A DNA stretch of 64,000 bases from Ophiura sarsii (GCA_035610835.1 CM069449.1:45218768-45282767), one strand, 5' to 3'; shown: positions 45,047 to 56,700, counted from the first letter of the stretch. Numbers and translations are program-made. Notes: generated from the sequence alone by a model not told the origin.

Positions 45047-45560
45047 TTAAAGGTATTATATTATGTTATCTATTCCATGGGGCGCCCTCAATCATCGAGA
45101 AAAAAATTGGAAGCAGATTTTCTTGCAGATTTACTTTTCTGATCTTAAATCATATTACAGAGCGATACGATTCCTAATAACCTCAAAATCATAGTTTTAG
45201 AGTGAATTTAGAGTAAAATTAGTTAAATTGAGATAATCAATTAGTAACCTGTTTATTACCTTATAATAAGTAAGTAATAACTTAAAGGCATATTATGTGA
45301 TCTTTTCCAAGTAGCGCCCTGTATCATTGATTTTTACTATGAAAGCAGATTTTCATTTTTTATCATAAATCATAAAGATCTTCTAAGTTACAGAGCAATT
45401 CCTGAGACAATATTTCCTTTCCAAAAATATATACTTTTATGGGGGTTGGATATCAAACAAAAAAAATATACCGAATTGAAGAAAAAAATGGCTCGATTTC
45501 TGGAAAATCACACGATGTTACGGAAATGGGTCCACCTTAAAACGCTTGGCCATAATACCT
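45047..45560. repeat. TTAAAGG...GCGCCCT family, copies 2 and 3, and a shared block
   Basis: Copies start at 45047 and 45282. The following block, 45400-45545 (ATACTTTTATGGGGGTTGGA, GCTCGATTTCTGGAAAATCA, TTACGGAAATGGGTCCACCT), recurs at 49155-49295 next to copy 4. This indicates a composite repeat present on both sides of the LINE region. Confidence 0.7.
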
Positions 45561-46089
45561 TACAGTCAATTGCTTAATTCAGTATTAGGCTACTTACTTA
45601 TTATAATAAGGTAATAAACAGGTTACTAAACAGGTTACTAATTAATTATCTCAATTTAACTAGTTAACTAACTACTTATTCTAACTAAATTATTAAGATA
45701 ATGCTGCAATTAAAATTTGTGACACATATTTTACGGTGAAAAGATGATCGCACAAATTTTACTATACTAAACATTACCCCTGCCAAATTATATATCACTG
45801 GAAAGCTCTAAACTGTGAGAGTTGAAATATGCACACTTTTCTGGCATAGGGTACCGAGTATACCACTCTCTTTAGGCCCCTTGCAATTAAATGTGAGTTT
45901 ACTGTTGCCCGCGCGCGTCCAAAAGTCACTCGCGTGATATATGTAATATTTTTAAAATATTTAATTATTTCATTGTTTAAAGCTTTTTCATAAGCTTTTT
46001 AACACTTTTCCGGCGATGAAATTAGCCGATGAGCCGCATTTCAATACTTCCGGGTTGGGAAAACATTTCTGTGAAGTAAAAAACTCTGC

Positions 46090-48580
46090 ACGAAACTTGC
46101 AATTGTCGCTCTGTATTGAAATGTGTGCATTAGAAGCATATTCGTAGGCACGGCAATTGATTACTGCGCAATCGCTTCTGAGGACAATCTTATCTCTAAC
46201 TGCACCGTTGACTTAAGACTCTCGGATCATCATGTTGTGTATTGCTCAATAATGCTACCAAAACCCAGGTATCAGCAAATTAAATTTAGTATGCGCAAGA
46301 TGAGGAACATTGATACCAAATCTTTCAACGACGATCTTGCACCTCTACTTGAATCACATAGTGATAATGCCAATGATCTTGTTGAACTCTATAACCGCAC
46401 CATAAAGCAAACTCTTGATAAACATGCTCCCATCACCACAAGATCTCGTACCAATAGACCCCATCACCGTTGGTACAATAGTGAGATTCATGCTGCCCGC
46501 CGCCTTCGCCGCAAGTATGAACGGATGTGGAGGAAGAGTAGACTTGAAGTCCATCATGAGCTATATGTAGCCCAAAGGATAGTGGTCAATGACTTACTTG
46601 ACAATGCAAAGAAAGATCACTACAGGTCTGAGCTTGAGCATGCAGATACTAAGACCATTTTTAAGAAGGTTAAAACCCTTCTTAATCAAGGTGCCAAAAT
46701 ACTACCGGATGACAAATCTGATCAAGATCTTAGTAACGACTTTTCCACATTCTTCACAGATAAGGTTGACAAGATATACAAGAGCATTGAACTAGAGCTT
46801 AATGAAGGCAACTATACTGACCCAGTCCCTCAACACGCAGTTGATTGCGAATTTCGCGAATTTGATCTTGTCAGTGAAGAGGACATTCTGCAGTATATCA
46901 ACAAAGCGCCTTCAAAGTCATGTCTTCTCGACCCGTTGCCGACTTGGTTCTTAAAGCAAAACACTCAGACATTTGTTCCGGTCATCACACGGATTGTCAA
47001 CACATCGCTCAGGACGGGTGTTTTTCCTACACCACTCAAGCATGCCGTGATTACCCCCATCATTAAGAAACAATCTCTGGATCGCAATCTGCTGAAAAAC
47101 TACAGACCCGTGTCTAACATCCCCTTTGTATCTAAAGTTATCGAAAAGCAAGCTATCAAAAGCATCACTGACTACATGATCCGCGAAGATCTTGCAGAAC
47201 CTTTACAATCAGCATACAGGGCTTTGCATAGCACTGAGTCAGCGCTTCTTAAAGTTAAAGATGACATAATGCAGAACTTATCTCAACGGAAAGGTGTTTT
47301 CCTCGTCCTTCTAGACCTGAGCGCAGCATTTGATACTGTGAATCACTCTATCTTGCTCAACCGACTTTCCCATGACGTAGGGATTAAAGGAGTTGCATTC
47401 AAGTGGATAGAGTCATACCTTACCGGCAGAACAACTAGTGTTTGCATCAATGGAGTCTCCTCTGATACCAACAGATTAAGATATGGGTTACCACAGGGAT
47501 CTATAGTTGGTCCCCAGTCATTCGCCATTTACTCCATTCCAATTGGCCGCATCATTAGGAAGCATAACCTGCAATATCACCTGTACGCAGATGACATCCA
47601 ACTGTATGTACCTTTTGATATACATGACCAGGAATCCATATCTACCGCCCTGTCTCGGCTTTCTTCATGCATATCCGACATCAAATCATGGATGACTCTC
47701 AACATGTTGAAGCTCAATGAACAGAAAACAGAGTTCTTTATCGCTGTGCCAGACCATCTCAAAAGCAAGGTACCTTCTGTTTCTCTTCAGGTCGGCGACA
47801 AAGTTATCAAGCCATCTGACAGCGTCCGCAACCTCGGTGTTGTGTTTGACAGCTCTATGTCCATGCATTCTCACATTAAAACCTTATGTTCTAGCCTGAC
47901 TTATCAACTCAGAAACATAACCCGGATCCGTAAATTTATGGACTACGATACTTGTCACCTAATTGTGCGTGCGTTGATCTTATCACGTTTAGATTACGGA
48001 AATGGGTTGCTCCTCGGTTCAAACGCCTGTGACATTCAACGTCTACAAAGAACCCAAAACTGGGCGGCTAAGCTCATTTGTATGGCTAAGAAATTTGATC
48101 ATGCAACGCCTTGTCTCCAGGAGCTGCATTGGTTGCCGGTCAGAGAACGTGTGACTTTTAAAATCTTAGTTACTGTGTTTAAGTGCCTCTCAGGCGTAGC
48201 ACCGGGCTACCTATCATCTTGCCTTTCTCTGAACAAACCACGACGTGGCAACCTGCGATCGGCTTTGGATACTACACAACTAACTCAGCATTCAACCATC
48301 AAAACTCTTACATCAGCCAGTAATCGGACTTTCACCTATGTCGCTCCAGCAATATGGAATCACCTTCCCGCTCTCATAAGAAATCAGGACTCTTTACACA
48401 TGTTCAAGAAATCTGTCAAAACATATTTGTATCCAAATGTCGTGTAACTTGTATCATATTGTACTTTATATGATGTTTGTTTGTTCATTATCCTTTTGTT
48501 CCATTGGGTTTGCTTTTCTCACGCGCTTTGATCTTGATGAAAAGGCGCTTTATAAATGCTCATTTGTATTGTATTGTATT
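46090..48580 (+). mobile_element. 5'-truncated L2/CR1-like LINE
   Basis: The 3' tail reads GGCGCTTTATAAATGCTCAT followed by TTGTATTGTATTGTATT, the kind of short terminal microsatellite used by CR1/L2 elements. The 5' border is approximate; most of the endonuclease domain is gone. No target duplication is evident. Confidence 0.8.
46123..48447 (+). CDS. LINE endonuclease remnant and reverse transcriptase (L2/CR1 group)
   Basis: 774 open codons. The first ~45 residues are the end of an APE-type endonuclease, with the late catalytic SDH motif (RLSDHHVVYC). A linker follows, then the reverse transcriptase: LLDLSAAFDTVNHSIL (Asp398), GLPQGSIVGP and YADDIQLYV (catalytic Asp490-Asp491), then a thumb and C-terminal region with LSRLDYGNGLLLG and LQELHWLPVRERVTFKI. 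These blocks are typical of L2/CR1-lineage non-LTR elements, which copy themselves by target-primed reverse transcription in the nucleus. The chosen ATG is only the first Met left after 5' truncation; the natural start is lost, as is the front of the endonuclease. No internal stop codons are present, so the copy is young but probably not autonomous. Confidence 0.88.
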   Translation: MCIRSIFVGTAIDYCAIASEDNLISNCTVDLRLSDHHVVYCSIMLPKPRYQQIKFSMRKMRNIDTKSFNDDLAPLLESHSDNANDLVELYNRTIKQTLDKHAPITTRSRTNRPHHRWYNSEIHAARRLRRKYERMWRKSRLEVHHELYVAQRIVVNDLLDNAKKDHYRSELEHADTKTIFKKVKTLLNQGAKILPDDKSDQDLSNDFSTFFTDKVDKIYKSIELELNEGNYTDPVPQHAVDCEFREFDLVSEEDILQYINKAPSKSCLLDPLPTWFLKQNTQTFVPVITRIVNTSLRTGVFPTPLKHAVITPIIKKQSLDRNLLKNYRPVSNIPFVSKVIEKQAIKSITDYMIREDLAEPLQSAYRALHSTESALLKVKDDIMQNLSQRKGVFLVLLDLSAAFDTVNHSILLNRLSHDVGIKGVAFKWIESYLTGRTTSVCINGVSSDTNRLRYGLPQGSIVGPQSFAIYSIPIGRIIRKHNLQYHLYADDIQLYVPFDIHDQESISTALSRLSSCISDIKSWMTLNMLKLNEQKTEFFIAVPDHLKSKVPSVSLQVGDKVIKPSDSVRNLGVVFDSSMSMHSHIKTLCSSLTYQLRNITRIRKFMDYDTCHLIVRALILSRLDYGNGLLLGSNACDIQRLQRTQNWAAKLICMAKKFDHATPCLQELHWLPVRERVTFKILVTVFKCLSGVAPGYLSSCLSLNKPRRGNLRSALDTTQLTQHSTIKTLTSASNRTFTYVAPAIWNHLPALIRNQDSLHMFKKSVKTYLYPNVV

Positions 48581-49363
48581 CTGCGCATGACGTCACACCA
48601 AAACATTGCCGAGTTATTTTTAGTTTTTGGACTAGCGTCCGCAAAGCCGAACCGCCGAACTTCTTTGGAGTTTCATAGTGCATTCTGGGTAATATTTCAG
48701 GTTTATTTACGATTGCCATCTTTAAAATTCTTCGAGCTAGCGTAACGAATTTTGTTTTACAAACATCGAATATCTCATTAATATTCATATTCAAAATAGG
48801 GATGCAAATATGAATAGATTCCTTTATAAAAGAAACAAAATGCAAAGCCAATGCAGTAGGTGGTGGTAGGACATAATTAACAGCATTTGAATTGTATTCG
48901 TACCTTGGATAATAGTTAACAACGCCGACAATATTAAATCAGGTGACTTCATCCCAAAATATTACAATATTAATATTAAATAGTCACCTCGTCCTGGTTT
49001 TCAAAAACGCAGCAGTAAACTCACATTTAATTGCAAGGGGCCTTAAATCAAAATTTCAAAATGCCCTTTTAAAAATTAAAAAATCCAAACATTTTCAACT
49101 CAAGCCTTTTATGACTTCACCCTACACCTTTTTTGACAAGTATTTTTGGATTCCTGAGACAATTTCCTTTCCAAAATTGTAATACTTTTATGGGGGTTGG
49201 ATGTCAAACAACAAAAATATACCAAATTGAAAAAAAAATTGCTCGATTTCTGGAAAATCACATGTTATTACGGAAATGGGTCCACCTCAAAACGTGTGGC
49301 CAAATCACAAAATGTTCTTCATCTCTTCAACAAGTGTCAGAATTTGCTTAAATTAATTCAAAC

Positions 49364-49729
49364 TTAAAGGTTTATTATGTGATCTTTCCATGGAACGCCC
49401 TCAACATCGAAAAAAAAATTGAAAGCAGATTTTCTTGGAGATTTACATTTCTGATCATAAATCGTACATACATTCCAAGTTACAGGGCGATACAATTCTT
49501 AATTACTTCAAAATCATGGTTTTAGAGTGAAAATAAACTGTCGGATATCCGACAACTTATTTTATTCTAGTCTAAATTCACTCTAAAACCATGATTTTGA
49601 GGTAATTACTAATTAGGAATCGTATCGCTCTGTAACTTGGAAAATCTACTTACTTTCTAAAAAAAAATCATGAATAGAGGGGCTAAGAGGGCGCTCTCTG
49701 GAAAAGATCACATTTTTTTATGCATTTAA
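49364..49729. mobile_element. TTAAAGG...CGCCCTC family, full hairpin copy
   Basis: The left arm (TTAAAGGTTTATTATGTGAT, AAGTTACAGGGCGATACAAT, AAAATCATGGTTTTAGAGTG) pairs with the right arm (CACTCTAAAACCATGATTTT, ATCGTATCGCTCTGTAACTT, GATCACATTTTTTTATGCAT). The centre is TGTCGGATATCCGACA. Copies at 19996, 45047 and 45282 are half-arms of the same family. Confidence 0.8.
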
Positions 49730-50319
49730 TTTAAAAGTTAAACCTTTCCCCAGCAGATTTTGACTCCATTGGAACAAATATTTTGGTTTTAAAACATGAA
49801 AAATAGTGAATTTATTACGCATTTTGTCTTGGTGGCCATATTTGCCCACTTAATCGGTGGGACAAGTTGGCCACCTGCTAGGACTAGTTTTATTTAGTTA
49901 GTACTAATAGTAGTAAAGCAGTGCAGGTAAATTTTGTTACAATGTAAGGAGCTGTAAGGACGATATAAAGAAGCAATCATAAACACCATACTCTCATCTT
50001 TCAAATGATAAATAGGAGAAAACAAACCATTTATCGGGTTTTTTTAAAGAACCAAAAAGCCGGCCGCTCTCTTTTTTGACTGACAGACTAATAAAGGTCA
50101 AATAACAGGTCAAAGTTTATGAAATGGGGTCAATTTATTCTTGACGCTTTCCTCTGAAATATTAATTAACAAAAGCCTAAAAATAGTAAATATCCATTCA
50201 ATTATAAAAATATACCTTTATAAATAGATCAGTTCAAATATTTAATCTTTTGTTGCTGAAATTTATAAAAAACTTGGAAAGATAACCAAAAGGGCACTGA
50301 AAATGAGCACATTTACTAT
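49730..50319. other. AT-rich intergenic sequence upstream of GSK3
   Basis: No features are recognised between the hairpin repeat and the GC-richer GSK3 5' region. Confidence 0.5.
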
Positions 50320-50812
50320 TGACGTCAGAGATTTGTGATCAGAGCCCACTTCCTGACAAATCATCTGTCGTATTTCGGAGATTTCCGTCCGGTGTTTTCT
50401 TGCGTCGTGATTGGTTACGACGTGACGATTGCGTGCCGGAAATTACCGACAACAGCTTTCGCGACCGTATTGTGCCCTGTCACACATAATATTGGCAACC
50501 AAAAAGAAGGCGTACAGAACCGTCAACATAACGAACACAGAAATTGCATGAAAATATATAACAACACGACCCGATCGCCGCTAGGCGGTGATTAACGATA
50601 TCTTGAAAGTATTTTCCTTCCATACATGTCATAAAAACGTCATTTAAGGTCGCAGACATCAAGAAACTCGCTCTTTTTTAGTGGAAGACGGTGATCGAAA
50701 ATTGCAAGACTTGGTCGATTCACCGATTCTGCGACCCTGCCTACGATGCAACTCTCCGTTTGTCGGTCAAGAAACAACGATATATTTCACGAAATTTAAC
50801 TAGGTATATAGC
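50320..50812 (+). promoter_or_regulatory. GSK3 5' region: probable promoter and 5' UTR
   Basis: This stretch is richer in CpG than its surroundings. It has GTGATTGGTTACGACGTGACG at about 50407, combining an inverted CCAAT box and a TGACG half-site, and it leads without an obvious intron to the GSK3 ATG. The start of transcription cannot be fixed. An 86-codon frame at 50335-50595 may simply be a chance upstream frame. Confidence 0.5.
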
Positions 50813-50894
50813 ATGAGTGGAAGACCAAGGACAACTTCGTTTGCTGACGCCAACAAAGGCAGTAATCCATCTTTTCAGGGTTTTAAAATATCAC
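50813..50894 (+). CDS. GSK3: GSK3, glycogen synthase kinase 3, first coding exon
   Basis: Ser/Thr kinase of Wnt, insulin/Akt and Hedgehog signalling, acting in cytoplasm and nucleus. Only the first 27 codons plus one base lie here. They begin MSGRPRTTSFA, identical to the start of vertebrate GSK-3 beta, and end in GFKIS before donor GTAAGT (50895). The next vertebrate residue after this exon is Arg, which fits the split codon C|GN. Ser9 in the RPRTTSF motif is the site that Akt, S6K and related kinases phosphorylate to inhibit GSK-3 through pseudosubstrate binding, so that control is conserved. The kinase domain exons are not in the window; I found none to position 64000, so intron 1 exceeds 13 kb. 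It is divergent to SNAPC2. Confidence 0.85.
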
Positions 50895-51078
50895 GTAAGT
50901 ACACGCCTCCATTTTTGATTCCAGGCGAATGAATGGAAGTCGCCATGTTGGAAAGTTCCATTAAAAAAAAGAAGATAAAATGGAGACTAAATAAGCCAGG
51001 GACGGTCAACAAACATAGGCAGTGTATTATACACATACAATTAGCATGACTCTTGAACTCTGGGAATATGTTCTTGGG
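50895..51078. other. Start of GSK3 intron 1
   Basis: Donor GTAAGT at 50895, followed by anonymous intronic sequence. Confidence 0.6.
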
Positions 51079-51735
51079 GCAATCCTGTATTTTAGGGGGG
51101 TGAATTGATTTTTGATGGATCATCTGGAATGATGATGATCATTGAATTTCATTCTCTGCTTCATTCAGATGGATTTGACATTCATGATGATTCGTTCATG
51201 TGTTGATTTTACATACACTTATACAGTCACATTAATAATGATTTGGCTATATCTTGCTAGACGTCCCGTACGGAATAAACCGTGTACTACGACAGCACAT
51301 TTTAATTGGTATGAGCATGCGCACATCAGTTCCGGGACGTCTAGCAAGACATTGCCAATGATTTTTAGTCAATTTTATAAAACTTGAAGTAGCCTAGACC
51401 TTCATATGCATATAGCCTAGCCCTGGCAATATCCTCAAATAGGTCTTACAATTTTACATACAGAATAAAGCACAAGGCAGCAATTGATTTGCCTTTGAAT
51501 TACATTGTAAATATGATAGCTGCCGTGTGCTTTATTCCGTATGTAAGACCTATTTGAGGATATTGCCATAGGCCCTAGGCTATATTATACGGTTTATTCT
51601 GTCCACATCAATACAATTTCCTATCCCCTAAATAAAATACAGGATTGTCGGCCTACTGACGAAATGTACAGACGGTTTATTCCGTCAAATCAATTTAGAC
51701 CTAGGCTATCCCCCTAAAATACAGGATTGCCGGAT
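51079..51735. repeat. Inverted-repeat element with nested hairpins
   Basis: GCAATCCTGTATTTTAGGGG (51079) pairs with CCCCTAAAATACAGGATTGC (to 51735). CGGTTTATTC(T/C)GTC words recur at about 51590 and 51673. Two inner hairpins are 51252-51349 (TCTTGCTAGACGTCCCG and its complement) and 51424-51568 (TGGCAATATCCTCAAATAGG and its complement). Confidence 0.7.
51424..51568. repeat. Near-perfect 145-bp hairpin
   Basis: TGGCAATATCCTCAAATAGG and TCTTACATACAG-like words pair with CTGTATGTAAGA-like words and CCTATTTGAGGATATTGCCA. Arms of about 50 bp enclose a ~40-bp loop. Confidence 0.8.
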
Positions 51736-51847
51736 TGCTTGTTCTTGATATGATTAAAACTGAAAAGCTTATGAAATGTCAATTCAAGCTGCCAAGTGCT
51801 GTGTCCTTGAATTTACTTAGAACTCTTAGTCTTAGGTTGAATAAGCC

Positions 51848-51987
51848 TTATCGCGAATAGGTAAAAATCAATTGATTATTGTTTTCTGATGCATTGTGGG
51901 AGAAAAAATGGGGCAAATTTGGTCCCTTTTCTCTCCCACAATGCATCAGAAAAGGAAAATCAATTGATTTTTACCTATTCGCAATAA
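51848..51987. repeat. Near-perfect 140-bp hairpin MITE
   Basis: TTATCGCGAATAGGTAAAAA, TCAATTGATT and CTGATGCATTGTGGGAGA pair with TCTCCCACAATGCATCAG, AATCAATTGA and TTTTTACCTATTCGCAATAA. The loop is about 25 bp. Confidence 0.8.
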
Positions 51988-52230
51988 ACCTAATTGAATT
52001 GACTTTTACCTGCCTGCTGCTTCAGAAAAGTACTCATTACATTTTTAGCCTATTTAATAATTGAATGAACAATTGTGGAAATGCCTAGTGCATGTAAACA
52101 AGTACAAGCAGATTGTGCTGCATCAATATACAACAATAATTACAAGCTGCGTAACACCTCACCGCATAATAATCATGCGTTTGTGTAGGAGGGTTTATTT
52201 TGTGAAGTCCTCTCCTACGACATGTACTAA

Positions 52231-52406
52231 TCAAAACAATTATTTGTTGATCACAGCGTAATGATTCCTAGCGTCACATGCACCGACAGCACGGCGCGAC
52301 TGTTTTAGAACGCACTGCATGCAATTAGACACGCTGTCAGAGTCAACCTTTGTTATATTGCAAGTGCGCGGATCATGACGCTGTGATCGACAAATTATTG
52401 TTTTGA
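52231..52406. repeat. 176-bp inverted repeat
   Basis: TCAAAACAATTATTTGTTGA and TCACAGCGTAATGAT pair with ATCATGACGCTGTGA and TCGACAAATTATTGTTTTGA. Confidence 0.75.
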
Positions 52407-53088
52407 CTATACGTAGTAGATAAGTAAATCCGAGAGTGAATAACTGAAAATTACATAAAACCCTGATGCACAGATCATGGACTGTTAGAAACCTACAGTA
52501 GCTTAATTTACTGCATCTTATTAGCTTCCTAACATTCTACAGTCCATGCACAGATGTGCAATACAAGTTTCACACACACGCTGCATGCTGTGTCAAAGCG
52601 CTTGAGCTCAAACATTCACACAAGTATGCGTGTAGTGCTTCATCAATCACATATTATAGAGATCGTAGCTGCGTATAATGCTACAGGAAGACTTGTTCGT
52701 TCAATATTTAATCAGATAATTCATTTGCATGTTTGTGAGTTTTGATCAATTATCCAATTTTGGGCAAGATGTGATAACATGACACAGCACTCATTCATGT
52801 CCACTCAAAAAAATGTGATTGTTACTGTTAGTATTTAGTAGTGCCTGTGAAAGTGAATGACCAATACAAATATGGACTGCTGATGAGGGGAATGGGGTGA
52901 ACTATTTGCCCAGAGATGATCTGGAGATCTTGAATATAGCCGGTAAAACAATAATATGTGCGGTATTCTATGCAGACGCATGTTTAAATTTTAAGCGATT
53001 CCTCTTTTCCCGTTGTGCACTGAGTGGACAGCCGAATGTCGTACTTGTACACAGACAGTGGTGGAATCAATTCATTATTTATACCTGG
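52407..53088. other. GSK3 intron 1 sequence
   Basis: A small inverted repeat (CATGGACTGTTAGAA at 52476, TTCTACAGTCCATG at 52535) is the only structure noted. No exon is recognised. Confidence 0.45.
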
Positions 53089-53308
53089 TAGGGCCTAGGG
53101 TTGTAATCGATACACTTCTGCGTATCGACATGTCGGAAGTCATAAAGTCCGACATATCGATAAAAGTATCGACAATAACACATTTTTAATATGCACGGCT
53201 GCTTTGTGAGTTTCGTTTTTATTTAACACTGACAAAAGTATACACGACTGCGACTACATAGCTAGCGACAATACATGACTAGTACAAGCAGAAAGAGTAC
53301 AAACCTGT

Positions 53309-53452
53309 TATCAACGGAAACAGACAACATGGCGTCCCAGCTACGAAGTGTTTTATTACTGTCGTGTTTCTATACTTAACAATCATCAGTGTTTATAATC
53401 ATGAATTAAGGATTAGGTCCTTTTAGGGAAACATCAATCAACATACATTACA
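53309..53452 (-). repeat. 3' LTR of the Gypsy element
   Basis: 144 bp, minus-strand start TGTAATGTATG, end CCGTTGATA. It is identical to the partner at 57867-58010. Confidence 0.92.
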
Positions 53453-53717
53453 TCTCCCCTTTTCTAATAAAGTTTTTTTTTTAAAAGCAAAACTTTATAC
53501 TCTACACTATACATAATTCTTATGCATTCAATTTCAATTTATCCAAAACACTCATTCCTTTAGTCCTTTTTAAAATACTACCAAACTGTCCTTCCATTTA
53601 AATTTTGTAAAATCAAATCATTTTAAATGAACTTCTTTTACATGAAAGTTCACAATCACACATGTTAATTGGTTTCTGAATCACTATCAGTCTTTGTAAA
53701 TAAACTTTCTGAAATGT

Positions 53718-56700
53718 CTACATGTGATAGTCTTTGAATCTACCAGGAAGTTTCTTTTCTCTTGCACTTCTTCTTGGTTCAGACTGATTTTGTTCTCTGA
53801 CTGGTTCATTTGTACCTGGTTGAGTTGTATTTTGTTCAGAATAGTCAGTTTGGTTCTGTTCAGAATAGTATTCACTCTGACTTTGGTCAATAACCTGATC
53901 TGGATTAAAACTCAGTTCATCAGATTTCAAAATATCTTGTCTATTCCTTCTCAGTTTAGAACCTTCATAAGTGACTACTATGTATGACCTGGGTTTGTTT
54001 GTCAAACTTTCCACAATTGCTGGTTTCCATTTATTTTCCACTGGATTCCAGACTCTCACATTATCACCTGGCTTTAGGCGACTCAGACTTTTTGTGCCTC
54101 TGTCATAATATTTCTTCTGAATAGCTTGTTTTGCATTCAGCTTTTGTTTGACAGTTTCAGAATTCACAGTCTGAGGTTTCAGTAATTCCGCATGAGTGGG
54201 AATTTTGGTATTTAATCTCCTACCCATCAATAACTGTGCAGGTGACAAACCAAGATCATCTATAGGAGTTGTTCTGTACTCTAATAAAGCTAAATATGGA
54301 TCATCAGCTTTCTTCAAGAGATTTTTAATTGTGCCAACACATCGTTCTGCCATACCGTTTGACCTGGGATATTTTGGAGATGAGGTCACATGTTCAAACT
54401 CCCAGTCTTTGACAAACTGTTTAAACTCTCTTGATGAATAGCATGGTCCATTATCAGTAATCAACATTCTTGGGATTCCATGTCTACTGAATATGGATTT
54501 CAAAGCTCTAATCACAGCTTGTGATGTTGATTCTCTACCAAGTCTCATCATTTCTGGAAACTTAGAATAGTAATCTACTACTAGGCAATATTGTGCACCT
54601 TGATATTCAAACAAATCACTCCCAACTTTTACCCACGGTTGGTCTGGAATATCATGGTTGATAAGTGGTTGCCTCTGTTGGTATTTTGCATTTAGTTTAC
54701 ATGTACTACACTGAGATACCAAATTGTAAATCTGGGTCATCATACCAGGCCAATAGAGACATTCTCTTGCTCTTTGTTTACTTCGCACTATTCCCTGGTG
54801 ACTTTCATGAATTTTAGCAAGCATTTCTTTCCTCAAATTTGATGGAACCACAATTTTGTTATCCTTAAAAATAACACCATCCACAACTGTCAACTCATCA
54901 CGTATGGTAAAGTATGGCTTAGCTTCATTCGGACACTCTTTTATGTTATCAGGCCAACCTTCCTTCACAATCTGAGACACAATTGACAAATCTGGATCAT
55001 TCATTGTTTCTGTTTTGAACACCTCAAATTTCTCAGCACTAATTGGTGCTTGCTCTTTGACCAAATCAACTTCCAAGGGACCCGGTACCTTCATCATATC
55101 AGTTTCAGGTAAGTATGCCCTACTCAGTGTATCAGCAATGTACAATTCCTTGCCCTTTTTGTATTTCACTTCTAGGTCATATTGTTGCATACTCATGAGC
55201 ATCTTTTGCAATCGCAATGGAGCTTTGTACAATGGCTTTTTCATGATACTTTCCAAAGGTTTGTGATCTGATTCAACTTTGACCTTTCTAAATGCTACAT
55301 AATCATGAAACTTCTGACATCCCCACGCAATAGCCAGTAATTCTTTTTCAATTTGACTATAGTTGCATTCTGCTTCTGTTAATGCCCTTGACCCATATGC
55401 AATAGGTCTCCCTTCTTGCAACAACGCTGCACCTAGACCTGTGGAACTAGCATCTACAGACAAGACTAGTTCATTCTTTACATCATAGTAGGCTAAAATT
55501 GGCGCCTGACACAATACATTTTTTAGTTTCTCAAAACTGTTGTTGTGCTCTGCTGTCCATTCCCACACTACTTCTTTTGAGAGTAAGGGTCTCAATGGTT
55601 CTGCAATATCTGACAATTTTGGCAAAAATTTGGCCACATACTGTAACATACCAAAAAATCTGCGTAACCCCTCCAAGTTGGTTGGAGCAGGCATGTCTAT
55701 AATTGCTCTAATTTTCTCAGGATCACATTTTAGGCCTCCATTTGTCAGAATATGCCCAAGATATCTGACTTCTTGCAATTTGTATTTGCATTTGTCTTTA
55801 TTCAGAGTGACTTTTGCTTGTTTAAGTATATCCAAAACCTTAATCACTCTTTCATCATGTTCTGCCTCATTTGATCCAAAAATCAAAATATCATCCATTA
55901 CTACCTGGACACCTTCAACACCCTCAAACAGTGTTTCCATTCTTCTTTGGAAAATTTCCGGAGCTACATTTAGTCCAAAAGGTAATCTCAAAAACCTGTA
56001 TCTCCCATAACAAGTATTGAAAGTGCACAGCTTTGAGCTTTCATGGTCTAGTTTTAACTGCCAATATCCTGAATTTGCATCCAATACAGTGAAATATTGT
56101 GCTCCTTCCAAATATGTTACAACATTTTCAATGTTATTCATGGGATAATGCTCTCTCTGTAAGGCATTATTTAAATCTTTTGGGTCTATGCACACCCTAA
56201 GGGACCCATTACTCTTTATAGGAGTAACTAAACTGTTTACCCATTCAGTTGGTTCAGTTTGCTTCACTATTACATCAAGATCCTCCATTCGTTTCAATTC
56301 AGCCTTGAGTTTTACACGCTGAGATATGGGGTATTTTCTTGGTGGGTGTACTTTTGGAATTGCATCTTTCTTTAGGTTTATTTTTACTTCACCTTCCATG
56401 CAACCAATCCCAGTGAACAGTTTTCTTTGTTTACACTGTTGACTGAATTCTACATTAGTCATTCCTGACCTACAATCATACCACTGTTGTGGATTATCTT
56501 TGTTAGATTTCTCTTCTTGTTTTGACATTTTGTCATTTGTTTCTTGTTTTACCACATTACTTTGTTTTGTAACTTTTTCTTTGGTATCACTAACAGTATT
56601 GACTCGTTTGATCACTTTTAATTCTTTTTCACACGTTTGTGACCCAATAACTGTGGTACCCTGGACGCCTGCAATATGGAATTTAATGGGATGGAATACA

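Larger units (their letters stand above)
45874..49043. mobile_element. Inverted-repeat unit enclosing a LINE
   Basis: AGGCCCCTTGCAATTAAATG plus TGAGTTTACTG (45874) pairs with CAGTAAACTCA plus CATTTAATTGCAAGGGGCCT (49043). Removing the LINE (about 46090-48580) leaves a ~0.7-kb non-coding element, so the LINE probably inserted into a MITE-like unit. The target duplication of the outer unit is unclear. Confidence 0.6.

Noticed and set aside
50335..50595. 86-codon frame upstream of GSK3 as a separate gene
   Set aside because: It lies in the CpG-richer promoter and 5' UTR region with no domain. At most it could be a chance upstream frame.
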